Positions 1 to 11,520 of a stretch of 64,000 nucleotides of DNA are shown here, piece by piece (position 1 is the stretch's first letter; each line of letters opens with the position of its first letter). The translations under genes and the position numbers were made by a program. A model generated the notes under the pieces. The model was not told the DNA's origin. It saw only the letters and a list, made by a program, of their open reading frames with translations, and did no database searches. This DNA comes from Sanguinoderma infundibulare (lineage: Eukaryota; Basidiomycota; Agaricomycetes; Polyporales; Polyporaceae), in the NCBI GenBank assembly GCA_032821775.1, contig JAVLRN010000001.1:4216001-4280000 (forward strand). Reading direction: 5' to 3'.

Positions 1-2677
1 ACAACCTTGCCCCGACAAACCACCCTCCCGTCCTTCTCCACCTTCACATACACGCCCTCCACCCGCCCCTCGTAGAACATCGATGGCCGCTGCACCATCT
101 CCCTCAGCTCCTCCTCGCCCGGCATCCCCACGCCATCATGCACCACAGGCACTATCGCAATCCCCGTCCCCGCCAACAGGCCCTCCAGCGTCCAGCGGTC
201 CGCCCACTCGCCCGTCGCCCAGTCGTACAAGTCGAACGCCATGAACCAGTCGGGCAGCCGGCTGTACGCTATCGAGTGCGTTGCGACGAGCCACTCCCCA
301 AACAGCACGTACCGCTCCGTGAAGAGCTGGTCGCGGTCAAGCACGCGCATCAACCCCGCGCGGTGGCGCTCGACCCACTGCGCGAGCTTGCGGAACTGCT
401 CGTGCGACGCGGCGTTGACATAGTGCGAGCGGTTCTGGACGAGGATCTGCATGCGGTCGGCCGAGAGTGAGAAGCCCATGTTTGCCCCGTCGACCTTTTC
501 GGTAACGACGACGGCGGCGGCGTGCGCATCGGCGACGCGTGGGACGTTGTTGTCGATGATATCGTCGTTTGTCGCGGAGCCGAGGTCAATGAGGTGCGCC
601 GTGCGCGGGAACTTGAACAACCCGACGGGAGGCGAAAGGCGGGACACGAGCTCCTCCGCCGCCACGAACGAGCGAATGGCGAAGATCGCCTTGAAGCCCT
701 CCCCCAGAGCCGGCCTGACGAAGTTGTCCCGCATCTGCGCCATCGCGTTCCGCACCCTGTTCCCCGGCGGGAGCGTCGGATGTCCCGCCCTGTTCTGCGC
801 GCGTGACAAGCACAGCTCCCTGTCGTAGTCGAACCACACGCACACGGGCGACGTCGCCCAGTGCGCCGCGAGCGCGAGCCACTCCTTGCGCCCCGCGCGC
901 GAGACGTTGCAGAGGTCCAGGAGCACGCGCCCACCGCGCACGTTCCCGACCGCAGTCTCGCATGCGCTCCGGCTGCCCGTGTCGTCCTGGGAGATGTACG
1001 TCCACCTGCGCGGGTCGCGTGCCAGCAGCATGCGCGAGAACGTCGACTTGCCCGAGCCAGGTAGGCCCACCAGCACGAATAGGTCAGCGTCCTTCGGCAG
1101 CGCGCCGTCACTCTCCAGCGCACAGGGCGGTGGCTCGGGGACGAGGTCAGGGAGGACGGCTTGTCGCTTCCAGATTGCGCTGCAGTATGTCCCCACGAAC
1201 GCCTCTTGCTGCTCCGTCTCGATGCTCCCGGGTCGCATCGCGCGCAGAGCTGCAATCGCCTGGTTGGCGGACATAGCGGGCTCCGTCCTGCTCGCGTCTG
1301 GTTTCGAGAAGCCGTACGCGACGAGGTAGCAGGCGGCCATGGTCCCTGCGCGCCCTTTGCCTCCGCCGCAGTGGATGAGCATCGGTGTATTTCGCTCGTC
1401 CTCGAGCATCCGGAGGATCAAGTCCACTTGCTCGACGGTAGGAGGACGGTAGTTCGGCAACGGGAGGAACGTATTACGGACATTCGTGCGGGCGAACCAC
1501 GCAGAGTCGAGAGGCGTCTCCTCCGTCAACGTCAGGACGTGGCGGATACCCAGGTGAGGCGAACCGAGCGCGTCGATGTCAGCAGTGTCGCGCGGTGTCG
1601 ACATCAGCGCAATGTGGAACGGGACGAGCCACCGGAACCATCGGGGCAGGCGGTAGAACGGATCCGAACTCGAAGTGGGGTTGGGGATGTAGACTGGTTC
1701 GCGTGCGAGCCTGCAGAGCAATGGGGGAGCGAGCAGCTCTCGCGCCCTCAGCTCCTCGCGGAGCGCAGCAGACCACGGCTCGAGGAGCTCGCGAGGGGCC
1801 TCGTAAACCTGCCCGCGCTCGGACTCTGTGAACGCGCAGCCCCACTCGGTGTACAGCGAGCACTCTTCCATCCTCTTCGAGCAGTAGGCAGAGACTTTTG
1901 CGTCGGAGCAGCGCTGGAGCGCGCAGGCGTACGCGAGCATGGCGAGCTTGTGTTGCTCCTCTTTGAGGGCTGCGTCGCCTAGTCGAAGGAAACCACGCTC
2001 GGAAGTCGGCTCGATCTTGCACAGACCAATAGCGGTCGTCCTCGCACGGTCATATTTGCCTTCGAGGTGGAATGTGAAGGCGAGATGGTCGAGGAGATCC
2101 GAGCTGTTCCTGGGTATGTCCGTTAACGTTGCAGGATCCTCGTGGAAAACGGAGTCCGGGCCCTTGTCGATGCTGTGATCATCCTGCTGCGAGAGCGTTA
2201 TATGGAACTGCTTTGGCTTCAAACCTAACCGTTTCCGTAGCGTCTGTCCAGCAGCCCAGACGACGACCACGAAGAAGACACCGAGCTTCGGGCTACCCCC
2301 AATGCCGAGGGCATGCAGGTGGCGGGTGTCGACGGAGGGAAGCGGCTTCAGGGCGTCTTTAACTCTGTGGTCCCGAAGTTCTTCTTTCGTGCAGACAGTG
2401 ATATGGAAGGTGGAGTTTGGGTCGAGGAGATGGGACGTATACCGCGCGTGAACGCCGCTCTTCATCTTCGAGACCTCAGCCCTTGCTATGTCATCCACAC
2501 GGGGCCCGATCAGGGCGAGGTATCCGCGATGCCATGCGAGTGCCATATAGGAAAAGGAGTAATCTGGGCGAATGAGGAGGATGAGTTAGAGTTATTGATT
2601 CATCGAGGCTCACCTTTATGTACTTGATCCGTGCGGGCCCCTCGCCGGAGCCGTGCCTGAGCACTTGAGTCATCCAT
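1..2677 (-). CDS. Multidomain RNA-repair-like protein (2H phosphoesterase, CX5R phosphatase, P-loop kinase, KxDG ligase), 3' end off the window
   Basis: Reading from ATG at 2677, exon 1 is 2677-2614, the intron is 2613-2564 (GTGAGC donor, CTAAC branch site, CAG acceptor) and the frame then stays open to base 1, about 875 aa. Domains in order: a 2H phosphoesterase pair, FHITVC (H75) and FHITLS (H142); a helical TPR-like stretch around 155-260; a dual-specificity-phosphatase-like domain with HCGGGKGRAGT near 418-428; a kinase with Walker A GLPGSGKST near 522; and a nucleotidyltransferase RNA ligase with TEKVDGAN (nucleophile Lys near 710). In known RNA repair the 2H domain opens 2',3'-cyclic phosphates, phosphatase and kinase remodel ends, and a KxDG ligase seals. 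Inference: a self-contained end-healing and sealing enzyme. The C-terminal ligase motifs lie outside the window. The domain calls rest on motifs, not on a profile search. Confidence 0.82.
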
Positions 2678-3557
2678 GATCACTGGGGCACAAGGATGAT
2701 TCGCTCCTTGGCAGTACGTGCTGTGCACTAGTGTTCACCACGAATGATAGATGAGGTAAATTTTGACCTGTTACAATGTCTAGCATCCAAGCCATGGCTG
2801 TAGGAATCGGAGACTTACAGCTGTTTTCAGATCGATAGGCCCTCCCGAAAAATACGTTCGCGTCGGCTGCCTAGCTGACGTTGATGGCAGCCCCTCCTCC
2901 GAGGTACCTGGCCTCACGTCGTGTCCACGCGCACCAAGGCGCCGCAGCAACCGTGCTGAGTGGACCACTGCGACGTCGGACTGTCAGATTGTGCTCCAGT
3001 CGATGTCGGCTAGTAACTAACCTGGACGTTGCCTGGACGGGTCTTTTCAAAATGACCTATCAATCTGAGAACAGCTGTAATAAAGTTCAGTACCAGAATA
3101 GTCATCTGTTGCGAGCACAGGTGAGTCATGGGATGCTGTGCTGTTAGGTTCAGCCAAACCCCTCTCGCGGAACGTAAGACGGTCTTGGTCAAAACTAGCT
3201 GTGCTGTAGGAATGGCTAATACCTGTCTGGAGAGAGCATGCAGCAATATTAATGCTGTGGCGGCGATGTCGAGCTCGCTTTGCAGCCCGGTAATGAAGCC
3301 GGACTAAAAGGTCAAGACCTATGCATTGGCCCAATGCATAGAACGGACAAATTTAGACTCACCTCCTGCGGGTACCACACCTCCTAATTTTCAGGACACG
3401 TTTCGGAGTGAGCAGTGTAGAGGGTAGTGTAAGGAAACTTTGCGATGGCAGGAATGGGTAGAGATGAAGACAAGACATAATATACAAGAAGGCAAACGAT
3501 AGTATACAATGAAGTCCAGGGTAAAATAGAGTAGAGACAGTAGTTGAAGATGGGATA
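2678..3557. other. Intergenic region
   Basis: This 880 bp stretch lies between the start of the RNA-repair gene and the 3' end of the LysM gene. The short open frames in it show no recognisable motif or intron-consistent extension. It should hold the repair gene promoter and a short palindrome at 3319-3341. Confidence 0.6.
3319..3341. repeat. Short palindrome
   Basis: Two 11-base arms, CTATGCATTGG and its reverse complement CCAATGCATAG, are separated by a single base. It is not next to a stop codon, so it may be a protein-binding site or chance. Confidence 0.5.
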
Positions 3558-4321
3558 TCACGCCTTGGCCGGCAAGCAGATAGGTTGGCCGGGGATCAGT
3601 GTCTCGCACTTGAGGCCATTGTTAACGTTAAGGATGTCGTCCACCGAGCATCCGCGCGCTTGGGCAAGGTCCCAGCAAGTATCGCCACGAGATATGTAGT
3701 GTACCTCGCTCGTACCGGGACAGGAGATGGCCTTGCGAGGATCGGAGGTAGTAGAATGCACCAGGCGAATAACGAGGAGCAGGACGACGACAACGATGAG
3801 CAAGAACGGGAGGAGGACGCGGTAAGCGCTATTATTGCGGCTCGTGTGACCAGAGAGGATGGAGCCATTCTGTACAAAGGGAATCCTTGGTGAGCAAAAT
3901 GCCATTGGGTGCTAGGCAGCATGATAACGCACCGAGTCCACAGCAAGGGGACGATACCCATCCGCACGGGAATGAACGCCAATCTCGGCCTCCTCGTCAT
4001 CGACGTCGTCCGCAGAGCGATCGCCGAGGGCGATCGGGGCATCGGACACTGCGAGACAACGCAGCCTGAGCAGTGTCCGGACACGGGAGCAGCGTGGACG
4101 GGGATCACAGCAGACTGACCTCGTTTCATCTCGCCGTACTCAGCACCTTCCGGACCCTCCCAGAGCGAGCCATCTTGGTCCCGAAAGTAATACTTGCCGG
4201 TGTCCGAGTCGTATCCAACCCGTTTCATGCCCTCCGGCAGGCGGTACGAGTCCTGTCCAGGCAGTCTGTCGTCAGCCGCTGTCGATATCCCCGCCCAAAT
4301 GGACGAGACTTGCTTCGTCAT
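3558..4321 (-). CDS. Small single-pass membrane protein with a C-terminal LysM domain
   Basis: Three exons, 4321-4120, 4048-3933 and 3869-3558, join in frame to give 209 aa. The N-terminal half is hydrophilic and contains an aromatic GYDSDTGKYYFRD...LWEGPEGAEYG patch, then an acidic segment. A strong transmembrane segment follows (VLLPFLLIVVVVLLLVIRLV) and then the LysM: HYISRGDTCWDLAQARG and NVNNGLKCETLIPGQPICLP, with the usual cysteines. No N-terminal signal peptide is visible, so an N-in, C-out topology with the LysM outside is inferred. LysM domains bind chitin or peptidoglycan GlcNAc. The start is the first in-frame ATG; the frame stays open upstream without one. It is transcribed divergently from the malic enzyme gene. 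Confidence 0.82.
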
Positions 4322-4620
4322 ACTGTGTCCAGCGTCCCATGGCGAGCTGGTGGTGGTAGTGAAGGAAGAAAGGATGGAGAGGCGCAGTCCGAGCGGCGTT
4401 ACTTCATTGGCTGTGCCGAAGTGGTCGAGGTCCAACGGCAAGTGGAGGCCGGTCTCTCGTCGTCGTCTCCCACGTTGTCTGCCCCTTTCTCCCCTTTGCG
4501 TCTATCATAACCTTGAGCTTCTGAACGCGTGGCTGCGTCCGGACGTCATCTCTGCTCTCCATATAAATATGCCCCAGCGTTCTCAAGGAGCTCACAAGTT
4601 TGGATTCCACTGCTTCGACG
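4322..4620. promoter_or_regulatory. Divergent promoter region between LysM and malic enzyme genes
   Basis: About 300 bp separates the two start codons. A TATA-like ATATAAATAT lies at 4561-4570, about 55 bp before the malic enzyme ATG at 4621, a workable distance for transcription toward that gene. Confidence 0.5.
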
Positions 4621-6904
4621 ATGGCCACGGCAACGAACAGAGTCCTCCGAGTCGCCTTGCGCGGCGATAGCATCCTCACCCACCCCCGCTTCAACAAGGG
4701 CACCGGCTTCACCTCTTCAGAGCGCAGGGCCTTCGGTCTCGCTGGACGACTCCCTTATCGCATCAACTCGCTCGAGGAACAATGTCGGCGCGCGTACGAC
4801 CAGCTCCGCACCCGCGACGAGCCGATCCGCAAGAACACGTTCCTCCAGAGTCTCAAGGACCAGAACTGGGTTCTCTACTACGCCTTGCTGAGCCGGCATT
4901 TGAAGGAGCTCATACCCATCATCTACACGCCAACCCAGGTGCGTCTCGTTTGCTCCGAGGGCGCATATATGCACCCTTCTCACTGCTCTCATGCAGGGCG
5001 ATGCCATAGCGAACTACTCCCACCTCTTCCGCAGGAGCGAGGGGATGTACCTCACCTTCCCTGATCAAGATACGATGGAGGAGGACTTCCTTGAACAGAC
5101 GAAGGGCCGCGACATCCAACTCTTCGTAGTCTCTGACTCGGAGGCAATCCTTGGTATCGGCGATCAGGGCGTTGGTGTACGCACTGCGTGATTAACAGCC
5201 AGTATGCTGCCGCGTCGAACCTTACTTGCCTCCACACAGGGCATTGGCATCACAACGGCCAAGTCTGCCATCTATACGTACGTGGTCTCATAGCTGTGCA
5301 CATTGAATTGCGCTGACATCATAACCTAGGCTTCTCGGAGGTATTGACCCCTCGAAGGCGCAGAGCGTAGTCCTGGATGTCGGCACAGATAACCGGAGCC
5401 TGCTCAAAGATGATCTCTATGTCGTGCGTCGTCGACTCATTTCCGATCCGTTCATTCACGGTTGCTGATACCAGGGTGCAGGGATGGGCTAACGGACGAA
5501 TACGAGGCAAGGCATATGACAGATTCGTCGACAAGTAAGCGCCTACATTTTACCTCCTGTCAGAGCTAGTAATAAATGCCCTGCTTCAGGTTCGTGCAAC
5601 TGGTGCAGAAACACTATCCCCACAGCCTCTTGCACTTCGAGGATTTTGGCGTAGGCAACGCACAGCGGCTGCTCGACCTCTACCGGGGCAAGCATGCTGT
5701 TTTCAATGATGATGTGTAAGTGGGCTTTCTTCATTGGGGTGCTCGATTCCTTGAATGTGGGAGCCGGATGCGCTCAGAGGTCGTTGGATGGTGCCAGCGG
5801 AGCAATTACAGCTCTAGTCTCGCATAGCCACCGTTCCCCATCTGAACGCAGCCGGTGGCTAAGGATTGAGCACCCCAAATATCCACCAGTGGGATGTCGC
5901 TGAATTATAGTGCTCTCCCTACAGCCAGGGTACCGGGGCAGTGACCCTCGCTGCGCTCATGACCGCCGTCGGCGTCACAAAGAGCAAGCTCTCGGAGCAG
6001 CGCATCGTCGTATACGGCGCAGGCACTGCCGGGCTCGGCATCACCAAGCAGATTCGGGACGGCATGGGCGCCATCGACGCGCTGTCCGCTGCTGACGCCA
6101 ACAAGCGTTTCTACCTCTTGGACCGCCACGGGCTCGTCAAGGAGTCGCTCGGGCCCGATAAGATCCGCCCTGACCTGCGCGAGTTCGTCCGCCCAGACGC
6201 GGAGTGGGCCGACGTCCCGACCAATGACCAGGGCGAGGTCAGCCTACTCGACGTCGTGCGCAAGGTGCGGCCGACGGTGCTGATTGGGTGTTCGACGAGC
6301 CCGGGTGCCTTCACGGAGGAGGTCGTGCGCGAGATGGCGCGGGGCACGGAGCGGCCGATCATCTTCCCGCTCTCGAACCCGACGCGTCTGGTGGAGGTCA
6401 CACCTGACCAGGCGAATGAATGGACGAGCGGTAAGGCGCTCATGGCGACCGGGAGCCCCTTCCCACCGTGTAAGATGCCGAATGGGAAGATGTACGAGAT
6501 CGCGGAGTGCAACAGTACGTGCTTCTCTCTGCGACGCCCTTCTTTCGTACTGACCGTACCTCTCTCCTCCATCACTTGCAGATGCACTCATTTACCCCGG
6601 CCTCGGCTTTGGGGCGATGATCACGCAGGCCCGCAAGCTCTCGGACGCTATGATCATCGCCGGCGCACGCAAGCTCGCGTCGCTTTCGCCCGCCCTTAGG
6701 GACTCGGACGGCGCGCTCCTGCCGGACTTTGGGAACGCGCGCGAGGTGAACACGGAGGTCGCGGTCGCGGTCGCGGAGCAGGCGATCGTCGAGGGCGAGG
6801 CGGGTGTCGACTGGGACGTGGAGGAGGTGCGGGACAGGATTGCGGAGCGGCAGTGGATCGCGGAGTACCCGGACTATGTGTTCGATCCCACTGGCGAGCA
6901 TTAG
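4621..6904 (+). CDS. NAD(P)-dependent malic enzyme
   Basis: Eight exons, 4621-4938, 4997-5176, 5240-5277, 5330-5423, 5482-5534, 5590-5715, 5925-6514 and 6582-6904, give 573 aa in one frame. It oxidatively decarboxylates malate to pyruvate with reduction of NAD(P). Visible family motifs are IPIIYTPTQ/GDAIANYSHLFRR, GIGDQGVGGIGITTAKS (catalytic Lys near 175), HFEDFGVGNAQR, FNDDVQGTGAVTLAAL (metal-binding acidic residues), VVYGAGTAGLG (dinucleotide fold, about 298-308), GCSTSPGAFTEEVV and FPLSNPT. Length is normal for the family. No clear mitochondrial presequence is seen, so cytosolic location is an inference. NAD versus NADP preference cannot be read by eye. Intron 6 is unusually long because it holds an inverted-repeat element. 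Confidence 0.95.
5734..5879. mobile_element. Candidate miniature inverted-repeat element in malic enzyme intron 6
   Basis: The 209 bp intron is about four times longer than its neighbours. Near its two ends, TTGGGGTGCTCGATTCCTT (from 5734) is matched in inverted orientation by a segment ending at 5879 that reads TTGGGGTGCTCAATCCTTA on the other strand. The element is about 146 bp with no coding capacity. I could not define a target-site duplication. Confidence 0.5.
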
Positions 6905-7334
6905 ACGGTATGTATTGGGCGCGCCTGCGGATCTATAGAATCCCCGCTAGATATACATGTGGATTAGACTTGGATAGACTGCTCATAATATTCTTCGTGT
7001 ACAGAGCCTTTCACCCAGTTTCGATGTCGTTTGGGCACGGAGCGCACACTCACGCCGTGCTCCGCCATGAGTTTCTTCTGCTCATTCCACACAACGTCCA
7101 TCAGATGGCAAGAGCACTCCGAAATAAACGTGTCCGTCTCCTTCGAATCCAAAGAATCCCACATGGCGACGCGCCGTCCATCTGCACCCCATATTGCCGT
7201 GAATGCGACAAAGCTAGACAACCTATATAATACATCGCGCAGGCGCGCAAGAATACAGCGACAATACAATAGCAGAGCACGACAGCGTTCGAGATACACA
7301 CCAGCAGGAATACCGCAGCGGCCAAAGTGTAACC
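6905..7334. other. Convergent 3' intergenic region
   Basis: It lies between the stop codons of the convergent malic enzyme and U1A/U2B'' genes. Open frames here are short and match no family. I see only 3' untranslated sequence. Confidence 0.6.
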
Positions 7335-8439
7335 CTACTTCCTTGCGAACGTGATCTGACGTGCGATGCAACCTGTGAGCGATGTGGATAGGAAAAGAAT
7401 AGGCAGGCAAACGCACCTTGATCTTGTTCTCCCCATCCAACTTGTAGTTGTGCAGCGCATCCTTCGCCACCGTGGCACTCTGCTCGTCCAGAAACTCCAC
7501 GAACGCGATGTCCTTCTTTGTTGGGATGAGACGGACTTCGTACAGGTTCGGATATCTGCGACGCCAAAGGATTGAGCGCGTATACGCGGGGTAGAGGTGA
7601 AGGGAGAGACGTACTGTGAGAAGAGCGCCATGAGTTGGTCCTTGGTGACGGTCTCGGGGAGGTTCTGGAGGAAGAGAATCTTGTTTGGCGGCAGGTACTC
7701 GTCGGGCATCTGGACGTTCGGACGTTTTGTTGTCGGGACAGCTCCAGCGCCGTCCACTACAAGGCAGCTCAGCGACGTACAACCCAGCGGTGAGGGAGAG
7801 CATACCATCGGCTGCCAGACGTTTTTGACGATACTTTTGCTTGATGGGGTTCGTATACCGGGTCGCTTCTGCACACACACACAGCTGAGCGAAGGGAAAA
7901 GCGAGCGGGCGACCGGACGTACTTTTCTGTTCCAACCTCCTCTCCTTGTGCGCATCGAAGGCCGCCGAATCCAGCTTCTTCACGACCGCGTCCGACCGCG
8001 TCTTCGCAAAGGAGATTTGCTGCAAGGCAGGCTTCAGACCGAGCCACACACCACGGCGTTGGGCACGCACCATAGGTTTCGAGTACAGCGGGAACCCCCG
8101 GACCTCCTTCAACGCCTTCTTCGCCGCGTCCGCCGACTCGAACGACACGAACGCCTGCCCGCGCATCCGCAGGTTGCTGTGCGCGACAACGTCGAGCACC
8201 TCCCCGTACGACTTGAACAGCCCACGCAGCGACGATTTCAACACGGGAATCTTGATCTTCTCGTTGAGGTTTTGGATGTAGAGGGTCTCCGAGACCAACT
8301 CCTCTTGTGCGGGTGCGGCGGCAGGTGCTTGTCCAGAGATTGCGGGCACGGTTCCTGGGACGGGTTCTGGGGCGACAATGTTGGTCTGGATGCCTTGCAT
8401 GGCATCAATGGCCATCGGAGGAGCGGACATTTCAGCCAT
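7335..8439 (-). CDS. U1A/U2B''-type spliceosomal protein with two RRMs
   Basis: Six exons on the minus strand, 8439-8071, 8019-7923, 7868-7806, 7756-7615, 7555-7417 and 7355-7335, give 276 aa. An Ala/Pro-rich N terminus is followed by RRM1 with RNP2 LYIQNLNEKI and RNP1-like RGQAFVSF, then KPMQISFAKTRSD, the signature of the U1A/U2B''/SNF family. A basic linker (KQKYRQKR) leads to the C-terminal RRM with ILFLQNLPE, IAFVEFLDEQSA and the terminal KITFARK. Proteins of this family bind the U1 or U2 snRNA stem-loop in the nucleus. Fungi may have one or two members; which snRNP this one serves cannot be told from sequence alone. The 51 bp intron 1 splits RRM1 directly after KPM. Confidence 0.92.
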
Positions 8440-8849
8440 GGCGATGGCTGGAGGGCAACGTTGAGAGCGGAGGACTCGACGACGAGCGACCTCAGTGCGA
8501 CCTCCAGGTCTGGAGGAGTTCGGCAGTGGCCGAACTCCCGTATATGGTAACTTTGAAAGGCCAGCACTCGAGACAGCGTAACCTCGCAACATTGGTACAA
8601 ATATTCTGTACACAAATATTCTGTACACATAAACATAGACATATTGTCTGCTATATTACACAAAAGCCACTCGCACATTGACGCATGGACATTTTTTTAC
8701 AAGACTAGTACTTCTAGAACCTCCACGGCGGTCGCGTCATCATATTCCTCATACACTGACACAAGGCTCAGAGCGGTCATCAAGACCGAAAGTTAGATAT
8801 ACAACGATCAGTTCGCATAATCAGGAGGTCCTAGTGAGCGTTTAATCAG
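8440..8849. other. Intergenic region with a 15 bp direct repeat
   Basis: This is the upstream region of the U1A/U2B'' gene and the 3' flank of the DUF6533 gene. Two perfect head-to-tail copies of ACAAATATTCTGTAC occupy 8597-8626. Nothing else is recognised. Confidence 0.55.
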
Positions 8850-10675
8850 TTACACAGGACAAACCGGAGGAACAACGGACTCACCACAATCGAATGTGAC
8901 CTTCCGACCCGGTCTTATCGGTCGCGGCGGCGCCTTGTAGTCCCTCGTCCCCGGGTACACCGGATGGTCCAGAACGCCCACGCGGGAGACGTGAATGACG
9001 GGCGTGCGCGACCGCTTGAATGTCTGAGAGTCGCCGCTGCTGCGCTCATCCATCTCGACGACGTCGTCGTCGTCCTCGACCGGCTCCACTTCCACGATGA
9101 GCTCGCCGCTGCGGGGGCCGCGCCGCCAGTTGACGCGGCTCAACTCCGTGTTGTTGAGGAGCCAGTCTGGCTCAAGAGAGAGGTGGGCGGCGAGCGAGCG
9201 GATGCCGAGCATGAGCCTCGAAACGGACACGGATGACACGGCCAGCCAGAGGCTAGACCGCGAGAGCGGGGTTAGGCATCGGCGGTCAGCGGGATCAGAA
9301 GTGAGTTTGCGCACTTGGAGTAGACCGCAGGAATTGTGATCTGCGATCATCTCAGGATGATAACGGGGCTAAAGAGGATTGGACGTGCACACGCACCAAC
9401 GGGGTTCTCGCCAGCGAACCGATAGCCGAGAACATAGCGGCCACTGCGAGGAGATCAACACAAGGCGACAGAGGAAGAACGACGTGATATCCGCACGTAC
9501 CAAACACCACAAAGTAGAGCAGGCCCCCACTATCGACATTGACCGTGGTCAGACACGTCGACGCAAACCAAACAAAGCTCCGAGAACACCCACTCCATAA
9601 CCAGGCGGTTCATGAGCATCGACCGCTTCCCGAGCCTGCGCATCCTCAGCGCAGGTATCGTCGTCGCCAGGTACAGCACCGTGTGGATGACAATACTCGG
9701 CACGAAGAGCTTCCAGATCTCCCTGGACGGCGGCACGGCGCAGTGCGTGAGCTTGAGCCCCGGCGCGTGGACGGCGACGGCGTCGATGTTGTGCCAGATC
9801 GTTCGAAGGAGGACGATTACGGAGATCGTGGCTATCGTCAATATGCCCACGAATGCCGCGCGCGCGAGGATGTCCTTGGAGTAGACGTAACATATTCGAA
9901 GCACAATGATAGCTAGACGATATGGTGATGGTGGGTGTGGATCAGCAGGGGCGTTTCCGGACAGTGTGGACTCGAGGAAAGTCACCTTGGACAACGAAGA
10001 TGCCGAATACTGTCAAGGAAAAGGTCGCGTGTATGATCCGACTGCAGCTACACCGGAGTCAAGACATCGTCTGCATGAGGCACGGCGATGAAACATACTC
10101 CTGCAACGTTGTCAAACAAAGGCACGTTAAGGACAGAATATGGGTCGAATCATGCTCACAGTGACGGACATCTCGGCCAGAAAGCCTGCATTTCCGCAAA
10201 ACCGGCAGCCGTAAGAAACCCCTCGTGTATGAACCTTTGGATGACAACGAACCAACCAAACCCAACCTGAGAACCATGTCAGTCACATGATGCGGAGACA
10301 GAGCGTGCGCCAGGAACTTACACCAGAACCACGGGTGGAAAGTAGCGATTCTGGAGGGAGGGATGGGTCAATCGGCCACCAACGTGACCAGGCCCAGGAA
10401 CTGCTTTCACTCACAAGAAAGAACAAGATTCGTGAAAGCGACCATGGTCCATTCCAGAAGTACTCTACCTGGATGTGGAAAGTAGTAAATGACTACTCGG
10501 CGTTCCGGGAATGTACTGAAACTGGACCACGCACCTCCTGGTCGAATGTTATGACAATGTCATAAACCGTACAACAAAGCCCAGCGATCGCGAGGTACCG
10601 CGCCGTCTCCAGTCCGAGGAGTAGATCGTTCAGCAGGTCGTTCATGGAATCCGCATTGTCAGAAGCAGCAGCCAT
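8850..10675 (-). CDS. DUF6533 multi-pass membrane protein
   Basis: The first exons are 10675-10535, 10468-10415, 10350-10324, 10266-10160, 10041-9986, 9912-9594 and 9529-9501, all joining in phase; the remainder runs through about 9443 to 8850. The start MNDLL...ARYLAIAGLCCTVYDIVITFDQE, then VEYFWNGPWSLSRILFFL and NRYFPP, is the DUF6533 signature. Further membrane spans follow (FSLTVFGIFVVQAIIVLRICYVY, VGILTIATISVIVLLRTI, IWKLFVPSIVIHTVLYLATT, GGLLYFVVF). The tail has SRLMLGIRSLAA, a WLLN...ELSRVNWR segment and GELIVEVE, then an acidic patch. The splice between about 9400 and 9260 is uncertain. These proteins form large lineage-specific families of unknown function in agaricomycetes. A 258 bp fragment of this gene recurs at the end of every array unit. 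Confidence 0.8.
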
Positions 10676-11520
10676 TGAACCATACGGCACGGCGCGAGTG
10701 CGACGCAGGACCAGATACCGCCAAGATACGAGCGGAAGCTTTGCGGGCTCCAAGGAGGCTCTCGCGAATAAGAAGGGCGGGGGGGAAGCGACGCGGGGAG
10801 CGCAGTTCAGACGTGCGATATCTCGGCGCACGATCGCAGACGTTTATCCGCATTGCGGGAGTGGTCTATAGTCTCCGCGCGTGCCGCCATCAGTTGACAG
10901 TGATTTGTGCAGGCGCATGAGCAGAGGTCAGGCCCCGAATTTGGCCCCATTTAGGCGCGGACCGCGGTACTCGGGAACGGAAACTGTCTTCGAGATGCCC
11001 ACAGATTGGATTCCAGAAAACGGACGTGCCATCACAATCGCATCGTGGCGTAAGTCCCATGGGTGGGACTTTGGCCTTTGAAGGGACGCTGATAAGTCTC
11101 AGCAAATTCGCTCTGGAAGAATGCAATGAGTAGGTTGTGCTTGGACCAGGTTCTAGATGACAACGTATACAACTCACCATGTGCGGCATCTCACGAAAAT
11201 GGCAAAGTCAACATGTACAGCCAACTCGTCGTGAAGGAGCGGTACGCGTGGCGTTCCGATGAAAAGGCCATTTGTGGCATAGCGTGCAGATCCTCCCACA
11301 GCTCCCCAACCCATTCAGCCACAACGCCAGCGCTCACCGTCTCCTTTCGGATTCCCATCGACGGCGATTGGTCCATGCTTGTCCATGCCCACCTGAGGAT
11401 GTGATATCAATCATCATACTGGTCTGCTGGCTCGCGATGGAATTGAGTACGAGTTTCGAAACACGACAGAGGCGCAGTCCGTCACACAACGCCACCCCGT
11501 TCAGAGTCGACAGTCGAACG
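10676..11520. other. Intergenic region
   Basis: This 845 bp stretch lies between the DUF6533 start and the HDAC-family stop codon, both on the minus strand. I found no family motif and no open frame that extends through plausible introns. Confidence 0.5.

Noticed and set aside
350..1255. A 301-codon minus-strand open frame rich in Arg and Ser
   Set aside because: It is the out-of-frame shadow of the RNA-repair gene; the adjacent minus frame carries all the enzyme motifs without interruption.
1161..1982. A 273-codon plus-strand open frame
   Set aside because: It lies antisense to the phosphatase region of the RNA-repair gene and has the Arg/Glu-biased composition of a GC-rich shadow.
4600..4620. 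Earlier start for the malic enzyme at 4600
   Set aside because: The codon there is TTG; the first ATG in frame is at 4621, at a suitable distance from the TATA-like site.
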